Positions 29,865-37,797 of a DNA stretch of 64,000 nt are shown here, one piece after another. The stretch is from NCBI RefSeq assembly GCF_001436035.1, contig NZ_AYYM01000002.1, positions 62,001 to 126,000 on the forward strand. Direction: 5' to 3'. Numbering within the stretch: the stretch's first letter is position 1; each line of letters starts with the position of its first letter. Position numbers and translations under genes: made by a program. This stretch comes from Fructilactobacillus sanfranciscensis DSM 20451 (GTDB lineage: Bacteria > Bacillota > Bacilli > Lactobacillales > Lactobacillaceae). Below the pieces are notes generated by a model. It saw only the letters and a program-made list of their open reading frames with translations. It was not told where the DNA came from and ran no database searches.

Positions 29865-32156
29865 TTAGATATTTAATTTATGAAAATCATCTTCCGTTAA
29901 ATAAACATCACGTGGCTTTGAACCATGTTGTCCTGAAATGAAATTATTTTTTTCCAAATCATCAATAATGGTTGCCGCTCGATTGTATCCAATGGAAAAT
30001 ACTCGTTGTAACTTAGAAGTAGAAACATTATCTTCTTCAGCAATATATTCTAACACTCTTTTCCAAATTTCATCATGTTTTGCCGCCTGATCAACACTCT
30101 TTAAAAGTGACTTGGGATCAAAATCATAATGAACTGTTCCTTGGTTTCGAACAAAATTAGTTACTTTTTCAACTTCTTTATTGGTAACAAATGCCCCTTG
30201 AAGACGTTCGGGTTTATTAGCGCCATTGGCTTGATAAAGCATGTCACCCTTCCCTAACAAACGTTCGGCACCAGCTTGATCAATAATTGTTCTTGAATCT
30301 ATTTGACTAGAAACCATAAAAGCAATTCGTGTAGGAATATTATTCTTAATTGTTCCAGTTACAATATCAACACTTGGACGTTGAGTAGCAACAATTAAAT
30401 GAATTCCAGCAGCACGTGCTTTTTGAGTAATTCGAACAATATAATCTTGTACTTCACTAGAAGCAACCATCATCAAATCAGCTAATTCATCAATGACAAC
30501 TAAAATATATGGTAATTTATCTTGGTCTCTATCAGTTTCATGAGCCTTTTTATTATATTGTTCAATATTACGAACTCCCGCCGCTGCTAATCTATCATAG
30601 CGATTATCCATTTCATTTGTTACCCACTTCAATGCTGCAGAAGCTTCCTTTGGATCGGAAATAACCGGTGAAATAAGGTGAGGAATTTCATTGTACGGCG
30701 CTAATTCTACAGCCTTTGGATCAATTAAAATCATCCGCAAATCACTTGGAGAAGCGTGATAAAGCAATGACAACAACAAACTATTGATAAAAACACTTTT
30801 CCCAGAACCAGTTGCCCCAGCAATTAAGGCATGTGGCATTTTATTTAGGTCAGCCACAACTGGGTTTCCTTCAATATCGACCCCCATCGCAACCTCAGTA
30901 ACAGAATCATTATTTTTGAATTTAGGTTCTTCAAGTATTTCTGACAACATAACTGGACGAGGATGGCGATTAGGAATTTCAATTCCAACTGTTGATTTCC
31001 CAGGAATTGGGGCTTCAATTCGAATATCTTTGGCTGCTAAAGCCATTTTTAAATCATCTGTTAAATTGGTAACTTTACTGACTTTTACACCTAAGTCCAA
31101 CTTAACTTGAAATTGTGTAACCGTGGGACCATTAGTCCAATCAACTACATGTCCCTTAACATGAAAAGCTTGTAAAGTATTGTCTAATGTAATTGCTTGT
31201 TCTGTAATCCAATCATCCATATCAGAATCAACATCGTCAACTGGGGAAACTAATAAATTATCATTAGGGTACAAATAATTAATATTATTAAATTTTGTTG
31301 ATTTTGATTGAGTAATAAAATAACCATTACCATCACTCGTCTGTAAATTTTTTGCTGGATCTTGAATATTTTCATTTTTCGTTAATTCGCGATTATCTAT
31401 TTTTGAATTATTTGTATTAGAATTATTGGATTTTTTATTATCAGTTGAATCAACTACTTTTTGTTCACTATTATTAAACAAAGGTAATTTGTCAGCCAAT
31501 CCTGATTCATCTTTCAATATATCACTAAGAGAATGACCCAATCCCCTATTGTTATTATGTTTTTGCTTATGTTGTAGTGAGTTATCCACAGTGTTTTCAT
31601 TTTTGTTTTCATAATTTTCTTCCAGCTGTTTTTGTTCATTTTTAGAAGACAAATCATATTTTCTGGATAATTCATTATTTTCATTTTCTTCAATTAAATC
31701 AGTATTAGAGGAATTAGAAACTTCTTGAGAAGTTATTACCTTTTTTTGACTTAAAAGATCATTGTTTTTATTTAAATCGATTTTAGGTATTAAAACTGAT
31801 TTATCATCATCTTTCGCAAGCAAAATTAAATCTTGCATATTTTCTAAATTTTCAATCGCCCGTCTATAGCGATCAGTAAACTTATTAGTCCATCGATTAA
31901 AAACTTTTTCTGTCGAAAAATGGTTCTCAGGCTGAAAAGACTTAGTCTGTTCAACTAAGCTAGATCTCGATTCAGCATTCTTTGATTTAATGAAATATTG
32001 CTTTGCTTGGTTCGATTTTATTTTAATTTTATTTTCGTTATCTCTACCTTTATAGTTAATTGACTTAGGAGTAACTTGACCAGCTTTGTTGTTTTTAAAG
32101 AGATTTTCACCTTTAAAATATTTTCTGAAAAAAGCTGGCCCATCATAACGATCCAT
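29865..32156 (-). CDS. sftA: Soluble FtsK/SpoIIIE-type DNA translocase (SftA-like)
   Basis: A 763-residue translocase. Unlike FtsK or SpoIIIE it has no N-terminal membrane helices; residues 1-300 are charged and Asn/Gln/Lys-rich, ending in low-complexity sequence (KKSNNSNTNNSK). The motor carries the Walker A motif GATGSGKSVFINSL, Walker B LVVIDELADLMM, and a C-terminal winged-helix gamma domain (LQRVFSIGYNRAATIIDDLE). Context with murC, ytpR and ytpP matches B. subtilis SftA, which clears DNA from the septum. ATG 32156 is used; the GTG at 32165 lies in the AAGGTG site. Confidence 0.9.
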   Translation of the reverse strand: MDRYDGPAFFRKYFKGENLFKNNKAGQVTPKSINYKGRDNENKIKIKSNQAKQYFIKSKNAESRSSLVEQTKSFQPENHFSTEKVFNRWTNKFTDRYRRAIENLENMQDLILLAKDDDKSVLIPKIDLNKNNDLLSQKKVITSQEVSNSSNTDLIEENENNELSRKYDLSSKNEQKQLEENYENKNENTVDNSLQHKQKHNNNRGLGHSLSDILKDESGLADKLPLFNNSEQKVVDSTDNKKSNNSNTNNSKIDNRELTKNENIQDPAKNLQTSDGNGYFITQSKSTKFNNINYLYPNDNLLVSPVDDVDSDMDDWITEQAITLDNTLQAFHVKGHVVDWTNGPTVTQFQVKLDLGVKVSKVTNLTDDLKMALAAKDIRIEAPIPGKSTVGIEIPNRHPRPVMLSEILEEPKFKNNDSVTEVAMGVDIEGNPVVADLNKMPHALIAGATGSGKSVFINSLLLSLLYHASPSDLRMILIDPKAVELAPYNEIPHLISPVISDPKEASAALKWVTNEMDNRYDRLAAAGVRNIEQYNKKAHETDRDQDKLPYILVVIDELADLMMVASSEVQDYIVRITQKARAAGIHLIVATQRPSVDIVTGTIKNNIPTRIAFMVSSQIDSRTIIDQAGAERLLGKGDMLYQANGANKPERLQGAFVTNKEVEKVTNFVRNQGTVHYDFDPKSLLKSVDQAAKHDEIWKRVLEYIAEEDNVSTSKLQRVFSIGYNRAATIIDDLEKNNFISGQHGSKPRDVYLTEDDFHKLNI

Positions 32157-32201
32157 ATTTTTCACCTTAACTTTATTTATGTATAAAAAAACGAATAGAT
32201 T

Positions 32202-32840
32202 CTATTCGTCGAAAAGTGTTTTTGCTTTATCAAAATCAAAGGGTTCACCGATTTTATATGAATCAGGTAAAATTAGTGCCCCAGGACGATCAGGAGCATT
32301 AGGAATTTTAAGTTCTCTACCAGAACAAATCATTCCATCACTTTCTACATCTTTTAATTCACTTGGCCAAATAATCAAACCATTTGGCATCATGGCACCA
32401 ACTTCAGCAACAACCACTTTGATGCCTTCTTGCATATTAGGTGAGCTACTTACAATTTGAAGGGTCTTTCCATCTTCAACTTCTGTTTCAGTGATGTACA
32501 AATGGCTTGATTTAGGATGTTCTTTCATTGATTTAACGAATCCAACCACAAATTTAGGTGAGACTTTACTAGGTAATTTAGTGTCAAATCCGGCTGAAAC
32601 AATTGCTTCATTTAATTTATCGATTTGATTATCAGATAAAATAACCTGTCCATTTTGATTTTTAATTTCTGGAGTAATTGAACTAACATTAAAAATGTTA
32701 TACCCAATTATTTTTCCATCTTCGTTTTTAAGCGCAACAATATTACCATTTTTTTTGCTAGTTTGAATCCCTTTATCTTGTCCTAAGACAACGATTAAAA
32801 CATCACCAATTTGTTTGAAATTGTAACTTGCAATCATCAT
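32202..32840 (-). CDS. ytpR: YtpR-family tRNA-binding domain protein
   Basis: A 212-residue protein with a C-terminal EMAP/tRNA-binding OB fold (FVVGFVKSMKEHPKSSHLYITETEVEDGKTLQIVSSSPNM, then MICSGRELKIPN) like that of PheT and MetRS. The N-terminal part is the DUF4479-type domain. Function undefined; conserved neighbour of ytpP and sftA. Confidence 0.92.
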   Translation of the reverse strand: MMIASYNFKQIGDVLIVVLGQDKGIQTSKKNGNIVALKNEDGKIIGYNIFNVSSITPEIKNQNGQVILSDNQIDKLNEAIVSAGFDTKLPSKVSPKFVVGFVKSMKEHPKSSHLYITETEVEDGKTLQIVSSSPNMQEGIKVVVAEVGAMMPNGLIIWPSELKDVESDGMICSGRELKIPNAPDRPGALILPDSYKIGEPFDFDKAKTLFDE

Positions 32841-32857
32841 ATTAAAAGCTCCTATTT

Positions 32858-33184
32858 TTATTCTGTTGGTAAAGATTTAATAAAATTTTCTACTTCTTCT
32901 TTACTCTTACGATCTTTGTTAACTAAACGTCCAATTTCTTTTCCATTACTAAACGCAACAAAACTTGGAATTCCAAAAACGTCTAAATCTTTACATAAAT
33001 CAATATTATCATCTCTATCAACCTTAATGAAGGTAAATTCAGGGAATTCTTTAATAATTTCTGGCATTGCCGGCTTGATAAAATTACAATCAGGACACCA
33101 ATCAGCAGTGAAAAACAAAATGTATCTGCCTTTTGCTAACTTATTTTTAAGCTCTTTTTCATTGATTACAGCTAATTCTTCCAT
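32858..33184 (-). CDS. ytpP: Thioredoxin-family protein YtpP
   Basis: A 108-residue thioredoxin-fold protein with active site WCPDC (FFTADWCPDCNFIKP) and cis-Pro loop GIPSF. The CPDC variant differs from the usual CGPC of TrxA, which suggests a different redox partner. First gene of the ytpP-ytpR-sftA-murC group. Confidence 0.92.
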   Translation of the reverse strand: MEELAVINEKELKNKLAKGRYILFFTADWCPDCNFIKPAMPEIIKEFPEFTFIKVDRDDNIDLCKDLDVFGIPSFVAFSNGKEIGRLVNKDRKSKEEVENFIKSLPTE

Positions 33185-33276
33185 AGTTACATCTCTTCTT
33201 TCTAATTTTATCGTTCATAAAAATTAAATTGTTATATAATAAATCTAATTAATCAAACTGAAAGGAAATCAGTTCA

Positions 33277-33591
33277 ATGCCAAAGAAAAAATTATTTATC
33301 CCTGCAATTTTATCATTAGTTGGAACGTCAGCTTATCTAATCACAAAAAAGCGAAAAGAAACAAAACAAGATAATATTCGCCAAGCGTTAACTAAATCTT
33401 TAAGTCAACGCTTTGGAAAAGAAAATATCAAGGGATACTGGATTGACTTCAATAATGATCAAGGATTGGAATATGCTTGCGGGGTAAACATCGAAAATGA
33501 CGATGCCGTAGTGGATTCTTACACATTTATTTTCAACCCCGAAAATAATGAAACTTATAGTTTCAAAATTATCAATTCTTCATTTAAATAA
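33277..33591 (+). CDS. Unknown protein with N-terminal membrane anchor
   Basis: Not recognised. 104 residues: a short basic start and hydrophobic segment (LFIPAILSLVGTSAYLI, residues 6-22), a Lys/Arg-rich stretch, then a small alpha-beta domain ending in NPENNETYSFKIINSSFK, probably outside or along the membrane. Good ribosome site (AAAGGAA) and a TATAAT box at 33235-33240. Divergent from ytpP, a position where lactobacilli often keep a small conserved gene. Confidence 0.75.
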   Translation: MPKKKLFIPAILSLVGTSAYLITKKRKETKQDNIRQALTKSLSQRFGKENIKGYWIDFNNDQGLEYACGVNIENDDAVVDSYTFIFNPENNETYSFKIINSSFK

Positions 33592-33603
33592 TTAAATTTA
33601 TTT

Positions 33604-34245
33604 TTAAAATTTGGCTACAATCTTATAGATTGGGCCTTTTTGTTTGAATTTTTCTTCGTATTCTGTTTCAACGTTTTCTGCAATTGTTTCTTCATCACTA
33701 TGATGAAGATCAAGACTTACCATTTCAAATTTCATCCCATAATTGTTTAAACTAACTAATGAATATTCAAACAATCCGCGATTATCAGTTTTAAATTCTA
33801 GTTCAGAATTATCAGGTAGAATATTCTCATAACTTTTAAGGAATGTCTTATAAGTTAAACGACGTTTTTCATGTCGACTTTTTGGCCATGGATCAGAAAA
33901 ATTAAGATAAACTTTTGAAACTTCTCCCTTTTCAAAAAAGGTGTCAACATTTGCTCCATCCGTTAAAATTAATTGAACATTATCTAATTCACCTTCGACT
34001 GCTTTTTGCACAGCCATAGCTAACACAGAATCTTGTAAATCAATTCCAATATAATTAATTTCGGGATGCTTTTTTGCCATACCAATAATAAATTGACCTT
34101 TACCAGAACCAACTTCAACATGAATGGGTTGTGATTTTTTAAATCTTGATTCCCACTTACCAATCAATTTTTCTGGTTCCGTGATCAAGTACTCTGGGTG
34201 TGCTTCCATGTATGGAACAGCCCACTTCTTTTTTCTAACTCTCAT
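33604..34245 (-). CDS. trmB: tRNA (guanine-N7-)-methyltransferase
   Basis: A 213-residue enzyme making m7G46 in tRNA. SAM site VEVGSGKGQFIIGMA, catalytic region LNFSDPWPKSRHEKRRLT, and TDNRGLFEYSL all match TrmB. Confidence 0.97.
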   Translation of the reverse strand: MRVRKKKWAVPYMEAHPEYLITEPEKLIGKWESRFKKSQPIHVEVGSGKGQFIIGMAKKHPEINYIGIDLQDSVLAMAVQKAVEGELDNVQLILTDGANVDTFFEKGEVSKVYLNFSDPWPKSRHEKRRLTYKTFLKSYENILPDNSELEFKTDNRGLFEYSLVSLNNYGMKFEMVSLDLHHSDEETIAENVETEYEEKFKQKGPIYKIVAKF

Positions 34246-34266
34246 TATAAAAACTCCATTTCATTT

Positions 34267-35469
34267 TTAATTTTCAAATTTACTTTTAAGGTAAGGACCA
34301 GTTAAACAGTAAATCTCGAATAAACCAACAATTAGGGCAAAACCAATAAATTGAATTGATGTTCCACTGATTAACATTCCGATTGTTAATACTAAAATCT
34401 CGATTGATAACATAGTTCTAACTACGATTCTAAAATTATACATTCGCGTTTTTTCACTTATTGGATAAATATGCACAAAAACATTATCGTCAAATATCTT
34501 ATAAAAAGGAATTAACTGGAATCCAACTAAGTAAATAAACAAATCATAAATACATAAACTTAATACATTATTTTTCACAAAAACAATCACCAAAAATCCA
34601 ATGATTATCAATCTAAAGTACAAGGAACTAATCTCCCCGTCGCGAATAAACGTTAATAGATATAGCTTAGTAAAGGTATTGTTGTGAATAGTTTTTACTG
34701 ATTTAAGCAGTGGACTTGCCCACCTTCTCCGTTTAACTTTCGGTTTAACTTCTGGAACATCTTGAAATAGACTGAAAAAACGATAAATATTTGCCATCCG
34801 TCGCTCTTCATTGTCAATTAAATATTTCCAATCAAGTAAATTAGCTAATCGATTAAGTGCTAATTGTAACAAGATTGAAAAAAACAGTGCAAGTGCAATC
34901 CCAACAGACAGATTAACGTATAATGTCACGATTAAAACGATAGCGGGGATAATTAAATTAACAATTACTTTTTCAAAAATTGATTTAGGAAAATCTAAAT
35001 AAAAATTTGCCCAATTATTTTTAAGAATTAACCATTTTAAAATTAAAATTAAACAAAACAACTCAATTATTTGAATTCCATTCCAATGCAAACTAATACT
35101 TACAAAGGGCATCAAAATAAAAACAACTAAAGCTTCAAATAAAAATGCCAAAGTTAAACTATAGTAAAACGAAGACTTTAAATATGATCCAAACTCATAT
35201 TCTTTTGGTGCAATAAAAACTTTATCAGGCTGTTTTATTAAGGCAGCCATACCACAAATTTGTAAAGCAATTACTAAAACTAAGATTATAACAACTTTTT
35301 CCCACCAAAGTCCCCCAACGACTTCTTTTAAAAAGTTAGAATAAACTAATCCTAGTGCCCCAATGAAAAACATTAAAGCAATTACAAAAAAATCATTAAA
35401 AACATATTTTAAATACCGTGTCATTTCTTTAAAATGTAAACCTAATCGATGTTTAAAGAAATTATTCAT
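34267..35469 (-). CDS. ecsB: ABC transporter permease EcsB
   Basis: A 400-residue membrane protein with about eight to ten hydrophobic segments and a cytoplasmic RRRRWASPL-type loop (VKPKVKRRRWASPLLKS). With EcsA it forms the Ecs exporter-like complex, which in B. subtilis affects the membrane protease RasP and protein secretion. ATG 35469 overlaps the ecsA stop (ATGAATAA). Confidence 0.92.
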   Translation of the reverse strand: MNNFFKHRLGLHFKEMTRYLKYVFNDFFVIALMFFIGALGLVYSNFLKEVVGGLWWEKVVIILVLVIALQICGMAALIKQPDKVFIAPKEYEFGSYLKSSFYYSLTLAFLFEALVVFILMPFVSISLHWNGIQIIELFCLILILKWLILKNNWANFYLDFPKSIFEKVIVNLIIPAIVLIVTLYVNLSVGIALALFFSILLQLALNRLANLLDWKYLIDNEERRMANIYRFFSLFQDVPEVKPKVKRRRWASPLLKSVKTIHNNTFTKLYLLTFIRDGEISSLYFRLIIIGFLVIVFVKNNVLSLCIYDLFIYLVGFQLIPFYKIFDDNVFVHIYPISEKTRMYNFRIVVRTMLSIEILVLTIGMLISGTSIQFIGFALIVGLFEIYCLTGPYLKSKFEN

Positions 35470-36202
35470 GATTATCATCCTTTTTTGCCAAAGCAAGATA
35501 AATTTCATTTAAAGAATGGCCCAAATCGTTAAAATGTTGTTTAATTTCATTCATGCTACCTTCATAACTAATGCTTCCATCATTAATCAAAACAAAGCGA
35601 TCACAGTATTTTTCAGCCGTATCAAGTACATGCGTTGACATCAAAATACTAGCACCTTCGTGTTTCTTTTCATTAATTAGTTGTAGTAAATCATTAACTG
35701 CTAGCGGGTCTAATCCAAGAAATGGTTCGTCGATCACAAATAATTTGGCATCTGTGATAAAAGCACAAACAATCATTACTTTTTGCCGCATTCCTTTGGA
35801 AAAGTTAGAAGGAAACCAGTCAAGTTTATTATCCAATCGAAAAATCTTTAATAATTTTTGTGCACGTTTCCAGGCATCGTCTGAATCAAGATTATATGCC
35901 ATAATAGTTGTCTCAATATGTTCCCGCAAAGTTAATTCATTGTATAGAATTGGCATTTCAGGTATATAAGCAATCTGTTGTTTATATTTTTCAATATTAT
36001 CCGTAATTTGTATTCCATTAACTGTAATTGTTCCAGAAAAAGGTGTCATTAAACCCATAATATGATTAATGGTTGTTGACTTCCCTGATCCGTTAAGTCC
36101 AATTAATGAAACAAGTTCGCCATCTTTAACATCAAAAGTCTCATTCTTTAAAACTGGAATACTTGAATATCCCCCAGTTAATTTATTAACTTTTAAACTC
36201 AT
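35462..36202 (-). CDS. ecsA: ABC transporter ATP-binding protein EcsA
   Basis: A 246-residue ATPase: Walker A GLNGSGKSTT, signature FSKGMRQK, Walker B LFVIDEPFLGLD, H-loop STH. Divergent from hit, a standard arrangement in Bacilli. Confidence 0.96.
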   Translation of the reverse strand: MSLKVNKLTGGYSSIPVLKNETFDVKDGELVSLIGLNGSGKSTTINHIMGLMTPFSGTITVNGIQITDNIEKYKQQIAYIPEMPILYNELTLREHIETTIMAYNLDSDDAWKRAQKLLKIFRLDNKLDWFPSNFSKGMRQKVMIVCAFITDAKLFVIDEPFLGLDPLAVNDLLQLINEKKHEGASILMSTHVLDTAEKYCDRFVLINDGSISYEGSMNEIKQHFNDLGHSLNEIYLALAKKDDNHE

Positions 36203-36281
36203 TTAAACTCTCTTTTCTGAATGGAATGTTTTCTTAATTATATCACAAGATTAACTTTTCTAATTACGCCATATTATAGTG

Positions 36282-36287
36282 TATAAT
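36282..36287 (+). promoter_or_regulatory. -10 box of the hit promoter
   Basis: TATAAT 20 bases before the start codon of hit, with AAAGGAG at 36294-36300. No clear -35 hexamer is seen at 16-18 bases. Confidence 0.55.
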
Positions 36288-36307
36288 CGACAAAAAGGAG
36301 AATTATA

Positions 36308-36739
36308 ATGACTGATAAAGATTGTATTTTTTGTAAAATTGTAGCTGGAGAAATTCCAAACTATAAAGTATATGAAGATGATGTTGTTCTTGCTTTTTTA
36401 GATATTTCACAAACTACACCAGGACACACCTTAGTAATTCCTAAGAAACACATTCAAGATATTTATCATTTCACGGCTGAAGAAGCTGGAGATGTTTTTT
36501 CTAGAATTCCAATGATTGCAAAAGCAATCAAAGCATCCAACCCAGAAATTAAAGGTATGAATATCATTAATGATAATGGGAAACTTGCTTATCAATCAGT
36601 TTTTCACGCACACTTCCACTTAATTCCTCGTTATTCTGAAAATGATGATTTTTCTATTCATTTTGGAAATCATGAAAATGACTATGATAATGCTAAGTAC
36701 ACTGCAATACAAGACGCCATTAAAGACCAAATTAAGTAG
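36308..36739 (+). CDS. hit: HIT-family nucleotide hydrolase
   Basis: A 143-residue histidine-triad protein; the triad HAHFHLIPR (HxHxH) is at about residues 100-108 and the N-terminal DCIFCKIVAGEIPNYKVYEDD is typical of Hint-type enzymes that hydrolyse nucleoside phosphoramidates. An N-terminal C-x-x-C pair may bind zinc. Lies between ecsA and prsA. Confidence 0.95.
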   Translation: MTDKDCIFCKIVAGEIPNYKVYEDDVVLAFLDISQTTPGHTLVIPKKHIQDIYHFTAEEAGDVFSRIPMIAKAIKASNPEIKGMNIINDNGKLAYQSVFHAHFHLIPRYSENDDFSIHFGNHENDYDNAKYTAIQDAIKDQIK

Positions 36740-36863
36740 ATTAAAATATGATTAAATTTTTTAATCAATATAAGCATGAATATTTACTTGTGTTATATTA
36801 GGGTTATTGACTAGTTTATTAACTACAAGATAAATAATTTATTTAAGGAATGGACGTGTATTA

Positions 36864-37751
36864 ATGAATAAGAAAAAATGGGCAGTTGGTGCTGCTGGAA
36901 TTTTAATGAGTTTATCACTTGTTGCTTGCGGTCAAAACGATAAAACTGTTGTTACTACAAATGGTGGTAAAATCACGCAAGAACAATACTACAACAAGAT
37001 GAAACAAACCCAGCAAGGTAAACAAGAACTTCAACAAATGATTTTAAACAAGGTTCTAGAACATAAATATGGAGACAAAGTTAAAAAATCTGAAGTTAAT
37101 AATCAATTAAAACAATACAAGAGTCAATATGGATCCGAATTTAGTGCTATGTTACAACAACAAGGCATGACTGAGAGCCAACTAAAGGGTTCAATCAGAG
37201 ATAACCTATTATTGAAACAAGCAGTATTAGCTAAGACTAGTTTTACTGATAAAGATTTACAAAAACAATTCAAGAGCTACGAACCTAAAGTTACTGTTAA
37301 AGCAATCACTGTTAAAGACAAAGATACTGCTCAAACTGTAATTTCAGAATTACAAAATGGTAAGAAGTTTGATACTTTAGCTAAAAAGTATTCTACTGAC
37401 GATACTACGAAAAATAAAGGTGGTCTACTTCCTCCTTTTGATAATACAAGTACTAGTGTTGATTCAAAAGTTAAGAAAGCTGCCTTTTCACTTAAAAATG
37501 GTCAATATACAACTGAACCAGTTAAAACTGACGCTGGTTATGAAGTCATTAAAATGGTTAAACACCCTTCTAAAGGTAGTTGGAAAGATCACAAATCTGA
37601 ACTTAAAGACCAACTTGCTACTTCAAGAATGAATAACAGCACTACTCTTCACAATGTTGTTTCTAAAGTCTTAAAAGATGGCGATGTTCACATTGAAGAT
37701 AAGAGTCTAAGTAACATTCTTTTAGGATATGTTGATGCTCCAAAAAGCTAA
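36864..37751 (+). CDS. prsA: Foldase lipoprotein PrsA
   Basis: A 295-residue extracytoplasmic peptidyl-prolyl isomerase. Lipobox LVAC at about residues 19-22, a helical N-domain rich in Gln, the parvulin domain (VKAITVKDKDTAQTVISEL, FDTLAKKYSTDDTTKNKGGLLPPFDN, AGYEVIKMVKH) and a C-domain. Assists folding of secreted proteins such as PBPs and the nuclease and P60 protein in this window. Alone, with a perfect hairpin after it. Confidence 0.95.
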   Translation: MNKKKWAVGAAGILMSLSLVACGQNDKTVVTTNGGKITQEQYYNKMKQTQQGKQELQQMILNKVLEHKYGDKVKKSEVNNQLKQYKSQYGSEFSAMLQQQGMTESQLKGSIRDNLLLKQAVLAKTSFTDKDLQKQFKSYEPKVTVKAITVKDKDTAQTVISELQNGKKFDTLAKKYSTDDTTKNKGGLLPPFDNTSTSVDSKVKKAAFSLKNGQYTTEPVKTDAGYEVIKMVKHPSKGSWKDHKSELKDQLATSRMNNSTTLHNVVSKVLKDGDVHIEDKSLSNILLGYVDAPKS

Positions 37752-37761
37752 TTAAAAACTA

Positions 37762-37797
37762 AAATAGACGATTACAATTGTAATCGTCTATTTTTTT
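37762..37797. terminator. Bidirectional terminator between prsA and yhaN
   Basis: A perfect 16-bp inverted repeat (AAATAGACGATTACAA and complement) with T-run on the plus side; prsA and yhaN meet tail to tail here. The yhaN stop lies at its edge. Confidence 0.88.

Noticed and set aside
30784-31110. Plus-strand 108-codon frame inside sftA
   Set aside because: Antisense shadow of the conserved motor domain; no ribosome site and no recognisable domain.
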